Positions 45,534-58,300 of a DNA stretch of 64,000 nucleotides are shown one piece after another. The stretch comes from Taudactylus pleione (lineage: Eukaryota > Chordata > Amphibia > Anura > Myobatrachidae), in NCBI GenBank assembly GCA_031769625.1, contig JAUIMM010000601.1, positions 5,170,001-5,234,000 on the forward strand, in the 5' to 3' direction. How positions within the stretch are numbered: position 1 is the first letter of the stretch; each line of letters begins with the position of its first letter. The position numbers were made by a program, and so were the translations under genes. The notes under the pieces are model-generated. The model saw nothing but the letters and a program-made list of their open reading frames with translations, searched no databases and was not told where the DNA came from.

Positions 45534-46875
45534 TTAGTTCCGCAGGACCGCCATCATGTGATCCAGGACCACAAGCATCCCGACGACATGGCCCCTCAAT
45601 GTGTGCAAGCCTTCCTGTATTGCTTGCAAACGCCTCTGGTCCTCTGTGGGTTTAAAAAAAAGTGTGGATTACTAAACTGACACCTTAATTTATATGTTAC
45701 CAAACAGCTTAAAATTCAGACTATTATAAAAAAATTGGAAGAGAAAAAAATAAATGGAAAACACAAAGATTGTATAAATACAAACTAGAAAAATGACATA
45801 AAAAGACAACCAAAAAAAGGGGGAATTACGCCAAAAAACTACATTTGTTGTTACCGTAACCTAGAAAGACACAAGTATGAGTGTTTGGACATGTGTGATA
45901 TGTGTAAGGGGAAAGCATCCTAGACATTGTTTTTCAAAGATATATCTCCAAAACATTCGAAATACTTAACAAATTGGAAATGCACAGGCAAGCATAGTTT
46001 AAAAGGGAAACATACCGGTCAGATTGATGCCTGGTCCAGGAGTCCCGACATTGTCCTCCTCTGAGGTGGGCCAGTGCTGGACCAACGGAGGAGGGGAGAT
46101 TTCACTAGGGGTGGAGAGGGAGGAAAAGCGAGGGGTGGGTGGAGGGGAGGGTGATGAAAAGAGAGGGGGGGGTGGAGGGGAGGGTGATGAAAAGAGAGGG
46201 GGGGTGGAGGGGATGGTGAATTTGGAGGGATGGAAATATTGGGAGAGGGAGGGACCTCAGGGACTGGCCGGTCTGGGCTGGAGGGGGAATTTGGGGAAGG
46301 TTGGGGAGAGGAGGTATGGGTGGGAGTGGGGGATAGGGGACGAGGCCGACGTCTTCCTCGCATTAGACGTCGGAGTCTGCGCTCAGCCCCACCACCAAAA
46401 ATTTACCCCCCCAAAAAAAAATATAGCAAACATACACACGCAGGTCTGTCCAAAATAAACAAACATGGCTAGATGGAAAACATGCACACGCAGGTTTGTC
46501 CAAAATAAACAAACAGGGCTAGATGGCAAACATGCACACGCAGGCCTGTCCAAAATAAACAAACAGGGCTAGATGGAAAACATGCACACGCAGATATGTT
46601 TGCATTTTTTAGGTTAAAAAAATAAACTTACTTTCAGCTATTTGCTGACGCAAATTCGCCAAAAGGCGGGGGGACCTGCGGTGGAGATCCGACCACCGCC
46701 TTTCAAGCTGCCCGATATTGTGGCCGAAGCCCATATTACGCAGCCGCCACCGCACCTCCGCATAGGCGAGCCATTTGCGTAGGTTTGTGATGGGGGCCGG
46801 AGGAGTAGTGATTCTCTGGTCCATCACATCTGTGAGGACCAGGAGTTCGCTTCGTGTAAATGCTGCGGCTCTCAT
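45534..46875 (-). pseudogene. Harbinger Myb/trihelix-like gene 2, three exons
   Basis: Exon A (46632-46875) starts MRAAAFTRSELLVL and carries a Myb/trihelix-like fold ending QLERRWSDLHRR. This echoes the RRWSD-type signature of gene 1, but the rest is dissimilar. Exon B (about 46016-46376) is Pro/Ser-rich and ends GTPGPGINLT. Exon C (45534-45643) continues in frame across GT-AG borders with EDQRRLQAIQEGLHTLRG and a short helix to the stop. Two frame problems are visible. The exon A donor (GAAA|GTAAGT) leaves a phase that does not match the Pro-rich frame. Within exon B the Pro-rich frame and the GTPGPG frame differ by one base, probably through a C7/C8 homopolymer in a 42 bp tandem duplication at 46140-46205. 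It was either a real gene now decaying or is misread at homopolymers. Confidence 0.6.
46438..46600. repeat. 50 bp tandem repeat in gene 2 intron
   Basis: Three full units and a partial one begin at CAGGTCTGTCCAAAATAAAC (46441), 46491, 46541 and 46591. They lie within the first intron of Myb-like gene 2. Confidence 0.85.
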
Positions 46876-47634
46876 GATGGCAATGATTTTTTCCACAAAA
46901 AACAGTTTTAATAAAGGACCCTGACAAAATTTGATTGGCTAATGTACTTAGAAAAATAACAGAATGCATTGTATTGGTTATTGTATGAGTCATGTGACCT
47001 ACACCCTCACAAATATAATGTGAATTATGATAGGCTTGATGCAGTGAAATGCGTAAGCTAATTTAAAAAAGCAAATTAAAGTACTAAAATATGCCTATAA
47101 AAAACAAAGGAAAACAATAGTATCAATCCTAAAAACATGTAATTTGTAAAAAAAAAAACATTGGTGAAACTGTACGTATTCTGCGGCAAAAATGACACAC
47201 ACTGACAAGAATAAAGTTTATTGACAATGACAAAAAAAAAAGGATTGAAAACATGTGAAGAGCAATTAAGGTAATTCATATATTGATTGCCATGAAACGA
47301 TTAAAGTATGTTTGCAGAATGAAAGAGCAGGTAATCGAAATCTGACAGGCCCACTTCCGGAATTGACTTGTGCGAGAGACCAAAGCAACCAAAGAGGAGA
47401 CGAACGGTCGCTATTTTGAACGGTCGCTATTTTGAACGGTTGCAAGCTAGAGGAGGGGTTGGGAGACTATAGGGCGGAAAATTAGCTACGAGCGAACATA
47501 CAGACGAACGCTTGAATTTAAATATTTCCGCTCGTACGGTGGACGAGCGTACGGCTACTTGCATCCGGGTCTGAATCAGGCCCTTTGTTCCAACTCCGGG
47601 TCAGACCCGGAATTTAGGTGGAAAAGGGGTATTA

Positions 47635-47775
47635 CTGCATTATAGGCTCGTTTACATTTAGATGTAAGTGAATTGTATGACACGCCTCTCAGATGTAGCA
47701 GTACACGTCCACTTTACTGCCGCACTCATAGGTGTTTTCACAATCTCCCTGAAATGCTTTTTCAAAAGTAGGCAA
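47635..47775 (+). repeat. Dispersed repeat, right half of occupied copy
   Basis: Continues the repeat interrupted at 39704: CTGCATT, TTTACATTTAGATGTAA, GACACGCCTCTCAGATGTAG and CACAATCTCCCTGAAATGC. It matches the reverse complement of 15130-15265. Confidence 0.8.
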
Positions 47776-48619
47776 GTACTGTATGACTCAACCCCTTAAA
47801 TGCATCCGCTTGTCAATCAGGCAGAGGCATAGAAAGGTCTGTGTGCAAATAAGCAGGACCCATTCTCCACACTCTCATAATCAGAAATCTGCGATCAGCA
47901 GTCCACTTGCGTACACTGCTGAATCAGGCCCACTGTTATTGTTGTTTTTTATTTTCTGCCCCTTCAGTTTGGTGGCTTGATGATAAGTAGGTAAAATTTT
48001 GTTTGGCACTTGATGTTAATTAAAGCAATTTGCAGTTGTTATGGGATGGATCATATGGGCAACGATAAACTGATTATACACTCAGCTTAACAACGTCAAT
48101 TTGGTACAAGTTTTCCCAAGGCATTCTACAGTTATTGTCCAGTACATGCAGTAATTAGGCAATGAAACATACACCCCAGCAGATTTAATATGTATACCTC
48201 CAAATGGTCAATGGATGTTTAAATATAATGTATCTTTCATAATCACATATAGGGCCTTATTAAGAGGTGGACGCAGTAAGGGGCGTGGCTCTATATTTTG
48301 GCGGTCATCCATCTGTGACTTTACACACAGTCTTTCCCTAGTGTACATCCATGTGTTTGAATGTGCAAGGACTGAGACATCCACCTTCAGCATCTGTAGC
48401 CGCTGTTATATTGCCTGGTGCGTCTTTAGTCGCCACAATAGGTTGCACCAGCTCTATGAAAGGTGCAGATTTACCATCTGTGTATGGCCTCTAAAATGCT
48501 CAATCTGATGCAACCCTTCAGTAAATCCCGGCTTGCTAAGTCATAGCCCCACATATCAACACTGGCTTATATTAGGCCAGACATGTAACACATGCGGCCG
48601 ACTATGTGGGCCCAACTGT
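47776..48619. other. Non-coding; Harbinger-like termini and dispersed repeat
   Basis: GCTGAATCAGGCCC at about 47920-47933 is a Harbinger-style right end without a visible partner. GGGCCTTATTAAGAGG at 48252 looks like a left end, followed by about 200 bp related to 9150-9300. No gene. Confidence 0.4.
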
Positions 48620-49079
48620 GGGCTCCATTTATAAAAAAACTAAATACCAGCGGCAATTTTTGTTTATTTTCACTGTGATACAAACGAAAATTCCACTGGT
48701 ATTTAGTAATACTTACCCCTCCGGCGAGGTCCAGAGAAGTCCAGGTCCTCGGCGAGGTCCTCCGCTGGGCAGCTGGCAGCCCACGCTGCCAGTGATGGGG
48801 CTCCAGTGTTATGCGCATGCGCGACAGTCCATCTGCACATGTGCATGACATGGAGACCCGGCAGTGCCTGGGAGGCTTCGCTGAAGCTGGAAAGGCACCG
48901 TCGGGGCTCCACTGCCGGTAATGGGGCCCGCATCGCTCTCGCCATCTAAAAGATGGCGAGAGCGATGCTCTAAAACTAGCGGTAATCTAAGATTACCGCT
49001 GTTTAATAAATACAGAAAGATGGTATAACCCATTTTAGTGAGCGCTAAAGGGGTTATATTTCATTAGTAAATGGAGCCC
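48620..49079. mobile_element. MITE with GGGCTCCATTTA ends
   Basis: Exact 12 bp inverted ends GGGCTCCATTTA (48620-48631 and 49068-49079) enclose 460 bp. An internal dyad-rich zone (AAATACCAGCGGC / CCACTGGTATTTAGT at 48642-48707, CTCTCGCCATCTAAAAGATGGCGAGAG) is typical of Harbinger-type MITEs. Flanking triplets TGT and TAC do not match, so the class is tentative. Confidence 0.65.
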
Positions 49080-49375
49080 TACATATATTATGCGGCCCAG
49101 TTATGGCCACCCTTCATTTCCGCCCCCTTCCACGAACGGAGCAGTGTTAATGTATTACAAAAAAAGGGCAGATGGGGGAGCTCCTGCAGTAGCTCCTCCC
49201 ATAAACCTTTGCGGAGCCGCCAGTCACCACTGAAGATCCTGCCCCCTGCCCGTCCGTGCCCTGCTTCCCTGTGCAGATGTCGTGAGTGAGGAGGAAAGGA
49301 ACACGCCAGCAGGGGAGGAGACGTGACCTTACCAATACAAAAAGAGGTAAGTGTGCTATCAGTGTGAGGGTGGAC
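49080..49375. other. GC-rich junction before the satellite
   Basis: Short sequence without repeats seen elsewhere in the window. AAAAAGAG|GTAAGTG at about 49339-49353 matches a strong splice donor on the plus strand, immediately before the satellite begins. No coding frame supports an exon. Confidence 0.3.
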
Positions 49376-52300
49376 AGGCAGTCACATTGGGATCTGTGTG
49401 GGGGAAAGTGTGATGGTGCAGCATGAGACAATGGGATCTGTTAAGGGGGAAAGTGTGATGGTGCAGCATGAGGCAGTGGGATCTGTGAGGGGCAAAGCGT
49501 GATGGTGCAGCATGAGGCAGTGAGAACTGTGAGGGGCAAAGCGTGATGGTGCAGCATGAGGCAGTGAGATCTGTGAGGGGGAAAGTGTGATGGTGCAGCA
49601 TGAGGCAATAAGATCTGTGAGGGGGAAAGTGTGATGGTGCAGCATGAGGCAGTGGGATGTGTTGAGGGGAAAGCGTGATGGTGCAGCATGAGGCAATGGG
49701 ATCTTTTGAGAAGGAAAGTGTGATGGTGCAGCATGAGGCAGTGGGATGTGTTGAGGGGAAAGTGTGATGGTGCAGCATGAGGCAGTGGGATGTGTTGAGG
49801 GGGAAAGTGTGATGGTGCAGCATGAGGCAGTGGGATCTGTGAGGGGGAAAGTGTAATGGTGCAGCATGAGGCAGCGGGATGTGTTGAGGGGGGAAAATTT
49901 GTGATGGTGCAGCATGAGGCAGTGGGATCTGTGAGGGGCAAAGCGTGATGGTACAGCATGAGGCAATAAGATCTGTGAGGGGGAAAGTGTGATGGTGCAG
50001 CATGAGGCAGTGGGATGTGTTGAGGGGAAAGTGTGATGGTGCAGCATGAGGCAGTGAGATCTGTGAGGGGGAAAGTGTGATGGTGCAGCATGAGGCAGTG
50101 GGATCTGTGAGGGGGAAAGTGTGATGGTGCAGCATGAGGCAGTGGGATCTGTGAGGGGGAAAGTGTGATGGTGCAGCATGAGGCAGTGGGATCTGTGAGG
50201 GGGAAAGTGTGATGGTGCAGCATGAGGCAGTGGTAACTGTGAGGGGGAAAGTGTGATGGTGTAGCATGAGGCAGTGGGATGTGTTGAGGGGGGAAAATTT
50301 GTGATGGTGCAGCATGAGGCAGTGGGATCTGTGAGGGGCAAAGCGTGATGGTACAGCATGAGGCAATAAGATCTGTGAGGGGGAAAGTGTGATGGTGCAG
50401 CATGAGGCAGTGGGATGTGTTGAGGGGAAAGTGTGATGGTGCAGCATGAGGCAGTGAGATCTGTGAGGGGGAAAGTGTGATGGTGCAGCATGAGGCAGTG
50501 GTAACTGTGAGGGGGAAAGTGTGATGGTGTAGCATGAGGCAGTGGGATGTGTTGAGGGGAAAGTGTGATGGTGCAGCATGAGGCAATAAGATCTGTGAGG
50601 GGGAAAGTGTGATGGTGCAGCATGAGGCAGTGGGATGTGTTGAGGGGAAAGTGTGATGGTGCAGCATGAGGCAATAAGATCTGTGAGGGGGAAAGTGTGA
50701 TGGTGCAGCATGAGGCAGTGGGATCTGTGAGGGGGAAAGTGTGATGGTGTAGCATGAGGCAGTGGGATGTGTTGAGGGGAAAGTGTGATGGTGCAGCATG
50801 AGGCAATAAGATCTCTGAGGGGGAAAGTGTGATGGTGCAGCATGAGGCAATGAGATCTGTGAGGGGGAAAGTGTGATGGTGCAGCATGAGGCAGTGCGAT
50901 CTGTGAGGGGGAAAGTGTGATGGTGCAGCATGAGGCAGTGGGATCTGTGAGGGGGAAAGTGTGATGGTGCAGCATGAGGCAGTGGGATCTGTGAGGGGGA
51001 AAGTGTTATGGTGCAGCATAAGACAATGGGATCTGTTGAGGGGGAAAGTGTGATGGTGCAGCATGAGGCAGTGGGATCTGTGAGGGGGAAAGTGTGATGG
51101 TGCAGCATGAGGCAGTGGTATCTGTGAGGGGCAAAGCGTGATGGTACAGCATGAGGCAATAAGATCTGTGAGGGGGAAAGTGTGATGGTGCAGCATAAGA
51201 CAATGAGATCTGTTGAGGGGGAAAGTGTGATGGTGCAGCATGAGGCAGTGGGATCTGTGAGGGGGAAAGTGTGATGGTGCAGCATGAGGCAGTGGGATCT
51301 GTGAGGGGCAAAGCGTGATGGTGCAGCATAAGACAATGAGATCAGTTGAGGGGGAAAGTGTGATGGTGCAGCATGAGGCAGTGGGATCTGTGAGGGGGAA
51401 AGTGTGATGGTGCAGCATGAGGCAGTGAGATCTGTGAGGGGGAAAGTGTGATGGTGCAGCTTGAGGCATTGGGATCTGTGAGGGGGAAAGTGTGATGGTG
51501 CAGCATAAGACAATGGGATCTGTTGAGGGGGAAAGTGTGATGGTGCAGCATGAAGCAGTGGGATCTGTGAGGGGGAAAGTGTGATGGTGCAGCATGAGGC
51601 AGTGGGATCTGTGAGGGGCAAAGCGTGATGGTGCAGCATGAGGCAATAAGATCTGTGAGGGGGAAAGTGTGATGGTGCAGCATAAGACAATGAGATCAGT
51701 TGAGGGGGAAAGTGTGATGGTGCAGCATGAGGCAGTGGGATCTGTGAGGGGGAAAGTGTGATGGTGCAGCATGAGGCAGTGGGATCTGTGAGGGGCAAAG
51801 CGTGATGGTACAGCATGAGGCAATAAGATCTGTGAGGGGGAAAGTGTGATAGTGCAGCATGAGGCAGTGGTAACTGTGAGGGGGAAAGTGTGATGGTATA
51901 GAATGAGGCAGTGGGATGTGTTGAGGGGAAAGTGTGATGGTGCAGCATGATGCAGTGGGATCTGTGAGGGGGAAAGTGTGATTTTGCAGCTTGAGGCAGT
52001 GGGATCTTTGAGGAGGAAAGTGTGATGGTGCAGCATGAAGCAGTGGGATCTGTGAGGGGGGAAATGTGATGGTGCAGCATGAGGCAGTGGGACGTGTTGA
52101 GGGGGCAAGTGTGATGGTGCAGCATGAGGCAGTGGGATGTGTTGAGGGAGAAAGTGTGATGGTGCAGCATGAGGCAGTGGGATGTGTTGAGGGGGAAAGT
52201 GTGATGGTGCAGCATGAGGCAGTGGGATCTGTGAGGGGGAAAGTGTGATGGTGCAGGTTGAGGCAGTGGGATATGTTGAGGGGGAAAGTGAGATGGTGCA

Positions 52301-55300
52301 ACATGAGGCAGTGGGATGTGTTGAGGGGGAAAGAGTGATGGTGCAGCATGAGGCAGTGGGATATGTGAGGGGGAAAGTGTGATGGTGCAGCATGAGGCAG
52401 TGGGATCTGTGAGAGGGAAAGTGTAATGGTGCAGCATGAGGCAGCGGGATGTGTTGAGGGGGGAAAATTTGTGATGGTGCAGCATGAGGCAGTGGGATCT
52501 GTGAGGGGCAAAGCGTGATGGTACAGCATGAGGCAATAAGATCTGTTAGGTGGAAAGTGTGATGGTGCAGCATGAGGCAGTGGGATGTGTTGAGGGGGAA
52601 AGTGTGATGGTGCAGCATGATGCAGTGGGATCTGTGAGGGGGAAAGTGTGATGGTGCAGGTTGAGGCAGTGGGATATGTTGAGGGGAAAAGTGTGATGGT
52701 GCAGCATGAGGCAGTGGGATGTGTTGAGGGGGAAAGTGTGATGGTGCAGCATGAGGCAGTGGGCTCTGTGAGGGGGAAAGTGTGATGGTGCAGCATGAGG
52801 CAGTGGGATCTGTGAGGGGGAAAGTGTGACGGTGCAGCATGAGGCAGTGGGATCTGTGAGGGGGAAAGTGTGATGGTGCAGCATGAGGCAGTGGGATCTG
52901 TGAGGGGGAAAGTGTGATGGTGCAGCATGAGGCATTGGTAACTGTGAGGGGGAAGTGTGATGGTGTAGCATGAGGCAGTGGGATGTGTTGAGGGGAAAGT
53001 GTGATGGTGCAGCATGAGGCAATAAGATCTGTGAGGGGGAAAGTGTGATGGTGCAGCATGAGGCAAAAAGATCTGTGAGGGGGAAAGTGTGATGGTGCAG
53101 CATGAGGCAATAAGATCTGTGAGGGTGAAAGTGTGATGGTGCAGCATGAGGCAGTGGTAACTGTTAAGGGGAAAGTGTGATGGTGTAGCATGAGGCAGTG
53201 GTATGTGTTGAGGGGAAAGTGTGATGGTGCAGCATGAGGCAGTGAGATCTGTGAGGGGGAAAGTGTGATGGTGCAGGTTGAGGCATTGGGATATGTGATG
53301 GGGAAAGTGTGATGGTGCAGTATAAGACAATGGGATCTGTTGAGGGGGAAAGTGTGATGGTGCAGCATGAGGCAGTGGGATCTGTGAGGTGCAAAGTGTG
53401 ATGGTGCAGCATGAGGCAGTGGGATCTGTGAGGGGCAAAGCGTGATGGTACAGCATGAGGCAATAAGATCTGTGAGGGGGAAAGTGTGATGGTGCAGCAT
53501 GAGGCAGTGGGATCTGTGAGGGGGAAAGTGTGATGGTGCAGCATGAGGCAGTGGGATGTGTTGAGGGGAAAGTGTGATGGTGCAGCATGAGGCTGTGGGA
53601 TCTGTGAGGGGGAAAGTGTGATGGTGCAGCATGAGGCAGTGGGATCTGTGAGGGGGAAAGTGTGATGGTTCAGAATGAGGCAGTGGGATCTGTGAGGGGG
53701 AAAGTGTGATGGTGCAGCATGAGGCAGTGGTAACTGTGAGGGGGAAAGTGTGATGGTGCAGCATGAGGCAATGGGATGTGTTGAGGGGAAAGTGTGATGG
53801 TGCTGCACGAGGCAGTGGGATCTGTGAGGGGGAAAATGTGCTGGTGCAGCATGAGGCAGTGGGATCTGTGAGGGGGAAAGTGTGATGGTTCAGCATGAGG
53901 CAGTGGGATCTGTGAGGGGGAAAGTGTGATAGTGCAGCATGAGGCAGTGGTAACTGTGAGGGGGAAAGTGTGATGGTATAGTATGAGGCAGTGGGATGTG
54001 TTGAGGGGAAAGTGTGATGGTGCAGCATGAGGCAGTGGGATCTGTGAGGGGGAAAATTTGTGAGATGGTGCAGCTTGAGGCAGTGGGATCTGTGAGGAGG
54101 AAAGTGTGATGGTGCAGCATGAGGCAGTGAGATCTGTGAGGGGGAAAGTGTGATGGTGCAGCATGATGCAATAAGATCTGTGAGGGGGAAAGTGTGATGG
54201 TGCAGCATGAGGCAATAAGATCTGTGAGGGGGAAAGTGTGATGGTGCAGCATGAGGCAATAAGATCTGTGAGGGTGAAAGTGTGATGGTGCAGCATGAGG
54301 CAGTGGTAACTGTGAGGGGGAAAGTGTGATGGTGTAGCATGAGGCAGTGGGATGTGTTGAGGGGAAAGTGTGATGGTGCAGCATGAGGCAGTGAGATCTG
54401 TGAGGGGGAAAGTGTGATGGTGCAGCTTGAGGCATTGGCATCTGTGAGGGGGAAAGTGTGATGGTGCAGCATAAGACAATGGGATCTGTTGAGTGGGAAA
54501 GTGTGATGGTGCAGCATGAGGCAGTGGGATCTGTGAGGGGGAAAGTGTGATGGTGCAGCATGAGGCAGTGGGATCTGTGAGGGGCAAAGCGTGATGGTAC
54601 AGCATGAGGCAATAAGATCTGTGAGGGGGAAAGTGTGATGGTGCAGCATAAGACAATGGGATCTGTTGAGGGGGAAAGTGTGATGGTGCAGCATGAGGCA
54701 GTGGGATCTGTGAGGGGCAAAGCGTGATGGTGCAGCATGAGGCAATAAGATCTGTGAGTGGGAAAGTGTGATAGTGCAGCATGAGGCAGTTGTAACTGTG
54801 AGGGGGAAAGTGTGATGGTATAGTATGAGGCAGTGGGATGTGTTGAGGGGAAAGTGTGATGGTGCAGCATGAGGCAGTGGGATCTGTGAGGGGGAAAGTG
54901 TGATGGTGCAGCTTGAGGCAGTGGGATCTGTGATGAGGAAATAGTGATGGTGCAGCTTGAAGCAGTGGGATCTGTGAGGGGGGAAATGTGATGGTGCAGC
55001 ATGAGGCAGTGGGATGTGTTGAGGGGGAATGTGTGATGGTGCAGCATGAGGCAGTGGGATGTGTTGAGGGAGAAAGTGTGATGGTGCAGCATAAGGCAGT
55101 GGGATGTGTTGAGGGGGAAAGTGTGATGGTGCAGCATGAGGCAGTGGGATCTGTGAGGAGGAAAGTGTGATGGTGCAGGTTTAGGCAGTGGGATATGTTG
55201 AGGGGGAAAGTGAGATGGTGCAACATGAGGCAGTGGGATGTGTTGAGGGGGAAAGAGTGATGGTGCAGCATGAGGCAGTGGGATCTGTGAGGGGGAAAGT

Positions 55301-58300
55301 GTGATGGTGCAGCATGAGGCAGTGGGATCTGTGAGGGCGAAAGTGTAATGGTGCAGCAAGAGGCAGCGGGATGTGTTGAGGGGGGAAAATTTGTGATGGT
55401 GCAGCATGAGGCAGTGGGATCTGTGAAGGGCAAAGCGTGATGGTACAGCATGAGGCAATAAGATCTGTGAGGGGGAAAGTGTGATGGTGCAGCATGAGGC
55501 AGTGGGATGTGTTGAGGGGGAAAGTGTGATGGTGCAGCATGAGGCAGTGGGATCTGTGAGGGGGAAAGTGTGATGGTGCAGGTTGAGGCAGTGGGATATG
55601 TTGAGGGGAAAAGTGTGATGGTGCAGCATGAGGCAGTGGGATGTGTTGAGGGGGAAAGTGTGATGGTGCAGCATGAGGCAGTGGGATCTGTGAGGGGGAA
55701 AGTGTGATGGTGCAGCATGAGGCAGTGGGATCTGTGAGGGGGAAAGTGTGATGGTGCAGCATGAGGCAGGGGGATCTGTGAGGGGGAAATTGTGATGGTG
55801 CAGCATGAGGCAGTGGAATCTGTGAGGGGGAAAGTGTGATGGTGCAGCATGAGGCAGTGGTAACTGTGAGGGGGAAAGTGTGATGGTGTAGCATGAGGCA
55901 GTGGGATGTGTTGAGGGGAAAGTGTGATGGTGCAGCATGAGGCAATAAGATCTGTGAGGGGGAAAGTGTGATGGTGCAGCATGAGGCAATAAGATCTGTG
56001 AGGGGGAAAGTGTGATGGTGCAGCATGAGGCAAAAATATCTGTGAGGGTGAAAGTGTGATGGTGCAGCATGAGGCAGTGGGATCTGTGAGGGGGAAAGTG
56101 TGATGGTGCAGCATGAGGCAGGGGGATCTGTGAGGGGGAAATTGTGATGGTGCAGCATGAGGCAGTGGAATCTGTGAGGGGGAAAGTGTGATGGTGCAGC
56201 ATGAGGCAGTGGAAACTGTTAGGGGGAAAGTGTGATGGTGTAGCATGAGGCAGTGGGATGTGTTGAGGGGAAAGTGTGATGGTGCAGCATGAGGCAATAA
56301 GATCTGTGAGGGGGAAAGTGTGATGGTGCAGCATGAGGCAATAAGATCTGTGAGGGGGAAAGTGTGATGGTGCAGCATGAGGCAAAAATATCTGTGAGGG
56401 TGAAAGTGTGATGGTGCAGCATGAGGCAGTGGTAACTGTGAGGGGGAAAGTGTGATGGTGTAGCATGAGGCAGTGGGATGTGTTGAGGGGAAAGTGTGAT
56501 GGTGCAGCATGAGGCAGTGAGATCTGTGAGGGGGAAAGTGTGATGGTGCAGCTTGAGGCATTGGGATCTGTGAGGGGGAAAGTGTGATGGTGCAGCATAA
56601 GACAATGAGATCTTTTGAGGGGGAAAGTGTGATGGTGCAGCATGAGGCAGTGGGATCTGTGAGGGGGAAAGTGTGATGGTGCTGCATGAGGCAGTGGTAT
56701 CTGTGAGGGGCAAAGCGTGATGGTACAGCATGAGGCAATAAGATCTGTGAGGGGGAAAGTGTGATGGTGCAGCATGAGGCAGTTGGATCTGTGAGGGGGA
56801 AAGTGTGATGGTGCAGCAGGAGGCAGTGGGATGTGTTGAGGGGAAAGAGTGATGGTGCAGCATGAGGCAGTGGGATCTGTGAGGGGGAAAGTGTGATGGT
56901 GCAGCATGAGGCAGTGGGATCTGTGAGGGGGAAAGTGTGATGGTGCAGGTTGATGCAGTGGGATATGTTGAGGGGAAAAGTGTGATGGTGCAGCATGAGG
57001 CAGTGGGATGTGTTGAGGGGGAAAGTGTGATGGTGCAGCATGAGGCAGTGGGATCTGTGAGGGGGAAAGTGTGATGGTGCAGCATGAGGCAGTGGGATCT
57101 GTGAGGGGGAAAGTGTGATGGTGCAGCATGAGGCAGGGGGATCTGTGAGGGGGAAATTGTGATGGTGCAGCATGAGGCAGTGGAATCTGTGAGGGGGAAA
57201 GTGTGATGGTGCAGCATGAGGCAGTGGTAACTGTGAGGGGGAAAGTGTGATGGTGTAGCATGAGGCAGCGGGATGTGTTGAGGGGAAAGTGTGATGGTGC
57301 AGCATGAGGCAATAAGATCTGTGAGGGGGAAAGTGTGATGGTGCAGCATGAGGCAATAAGATCTGTGAGGGTGAAAGTGTGATGGTGCAGCATGAGGCAG
57401 TGGTAACTGTGAGGGGGAAAGTGTGATGGTGTAGCATGAGGCAGTGGGATGTGTTGAGGGGAAAGTGTGATGGTGCAGCATGAGGCAGTGAGATCTGTGA
57501 GGGGGAAAGTGTGATGTGCAGCTTGAGGCATTGGGATCTGTGAGGGGGAAAGTGTGATGGTGCAGCATAAGACAATGGGATCTTTTGAGGGGGAAAGTGT
57601 GATGGTGCAGCATGAGGCAGTGGGATCTGTGAGGGGGAAAGTGTGATGGTGCAGCATGAGGCAGTGGTATCTGTGAGGAGCAAAGCGTGATGGTACAGCA
57701 TGAGGCAATAAGATCTGTGAGGGGGAAAGTGTGATGGTGCAGCATGAGGCAGTGGGATCTGTGAGGGGGAAAGTGTGATGGTGCAGCAGGAGGCAGTGGG
57801 ATGTGTTGAGGGGAAAGAGTGATGGTGCAGCATGAGGCAGTGGGATCTGTGAGGGGGAAAGTGTGATGGTGCAGCATGAGGCAGTGGAATCTGTGAGGGG
57901 GAAAGTGTGATGGTTCAGCATGAGGCAGTGGGATCTGTGAGGGGGAAAGTGTGATGGTGCAGCATGAGGCAGTGGTAACTGTGAGGGGGAAAGTGTGATG
58001 GTGCAGCATGAGGCAATGGGATGTGTTGAGGGGAAAGTGTGATGGTGCAGCACGAGGCAGTGGGATCTGTGAGGGGGAAAATGTGATGGTGCAGGATGAG
58101 GCAGTGGGATCTGTGAGGGGGAAAGTGTGATTGTTTAGCATGAGGCAGTGGGATCTGTGAGGGGGAAAGTGTGATAGTGCAGCATGAGGCAGTGGTAACT
58201 GTGAGGGGGAAAGTGTGATGGTATAGCATGAGGCAGTGGGATGTGTTGAGGGGAAAGTGTGATGGTGCAACATGAGGCAGTGGGATCTGTGAGGGGGAAA

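Larger units (their letters stand above)
40081..47583. mobile_element. PIF/Harbinger transposon with three genes, 7.5 kb
   Basis: Ends GGCCCTCATTAAGAG and, inverted, GGGCCTGATTCAGAC, flanked by TTT on both sides (40078-40080 and 47584-47586). It contains a plus-strand DDE transposase with one intron (43586-44708), a minus-strand four-exon Myb/SANT-like gene to its left (41164-42449) and a second minus-strand Myb/trihelix-like gene to its right (45534-46875). Harbinger elements typically pair a transposase with one Myb-like protein, so the second is unusual. The subterminal CGTACGCTC/GAGCGTACGG motifs at both ends are candidate binding sites. Confidence 0.9.
39705..47631. mobile_element. 421 bp MITE split by the Harbinger element
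   Basis: Ends TACCACTTTTACACC and, inverted, TACCCCTTTTCCACC. It is flanked by TAA (39702-39704) and TTA (47632-47634). The empty copy at 15.2 kb has a single TAA at this point, so TAA is the 3 bp target and one side has mutated. Without the 7.5 kb insert the element is 421 bp (39705-40080 plus 47587-47631). Its sequence is full of CCGGGTC/GACCCGG dyads. Confidence 0.8.

Noticed and set aside
46024..46458. 144-codon Gly/Glu-rich plus-strand frame
   Set aside because: It is the antisense of the Pro-rich exon of Myb-like gene 2.
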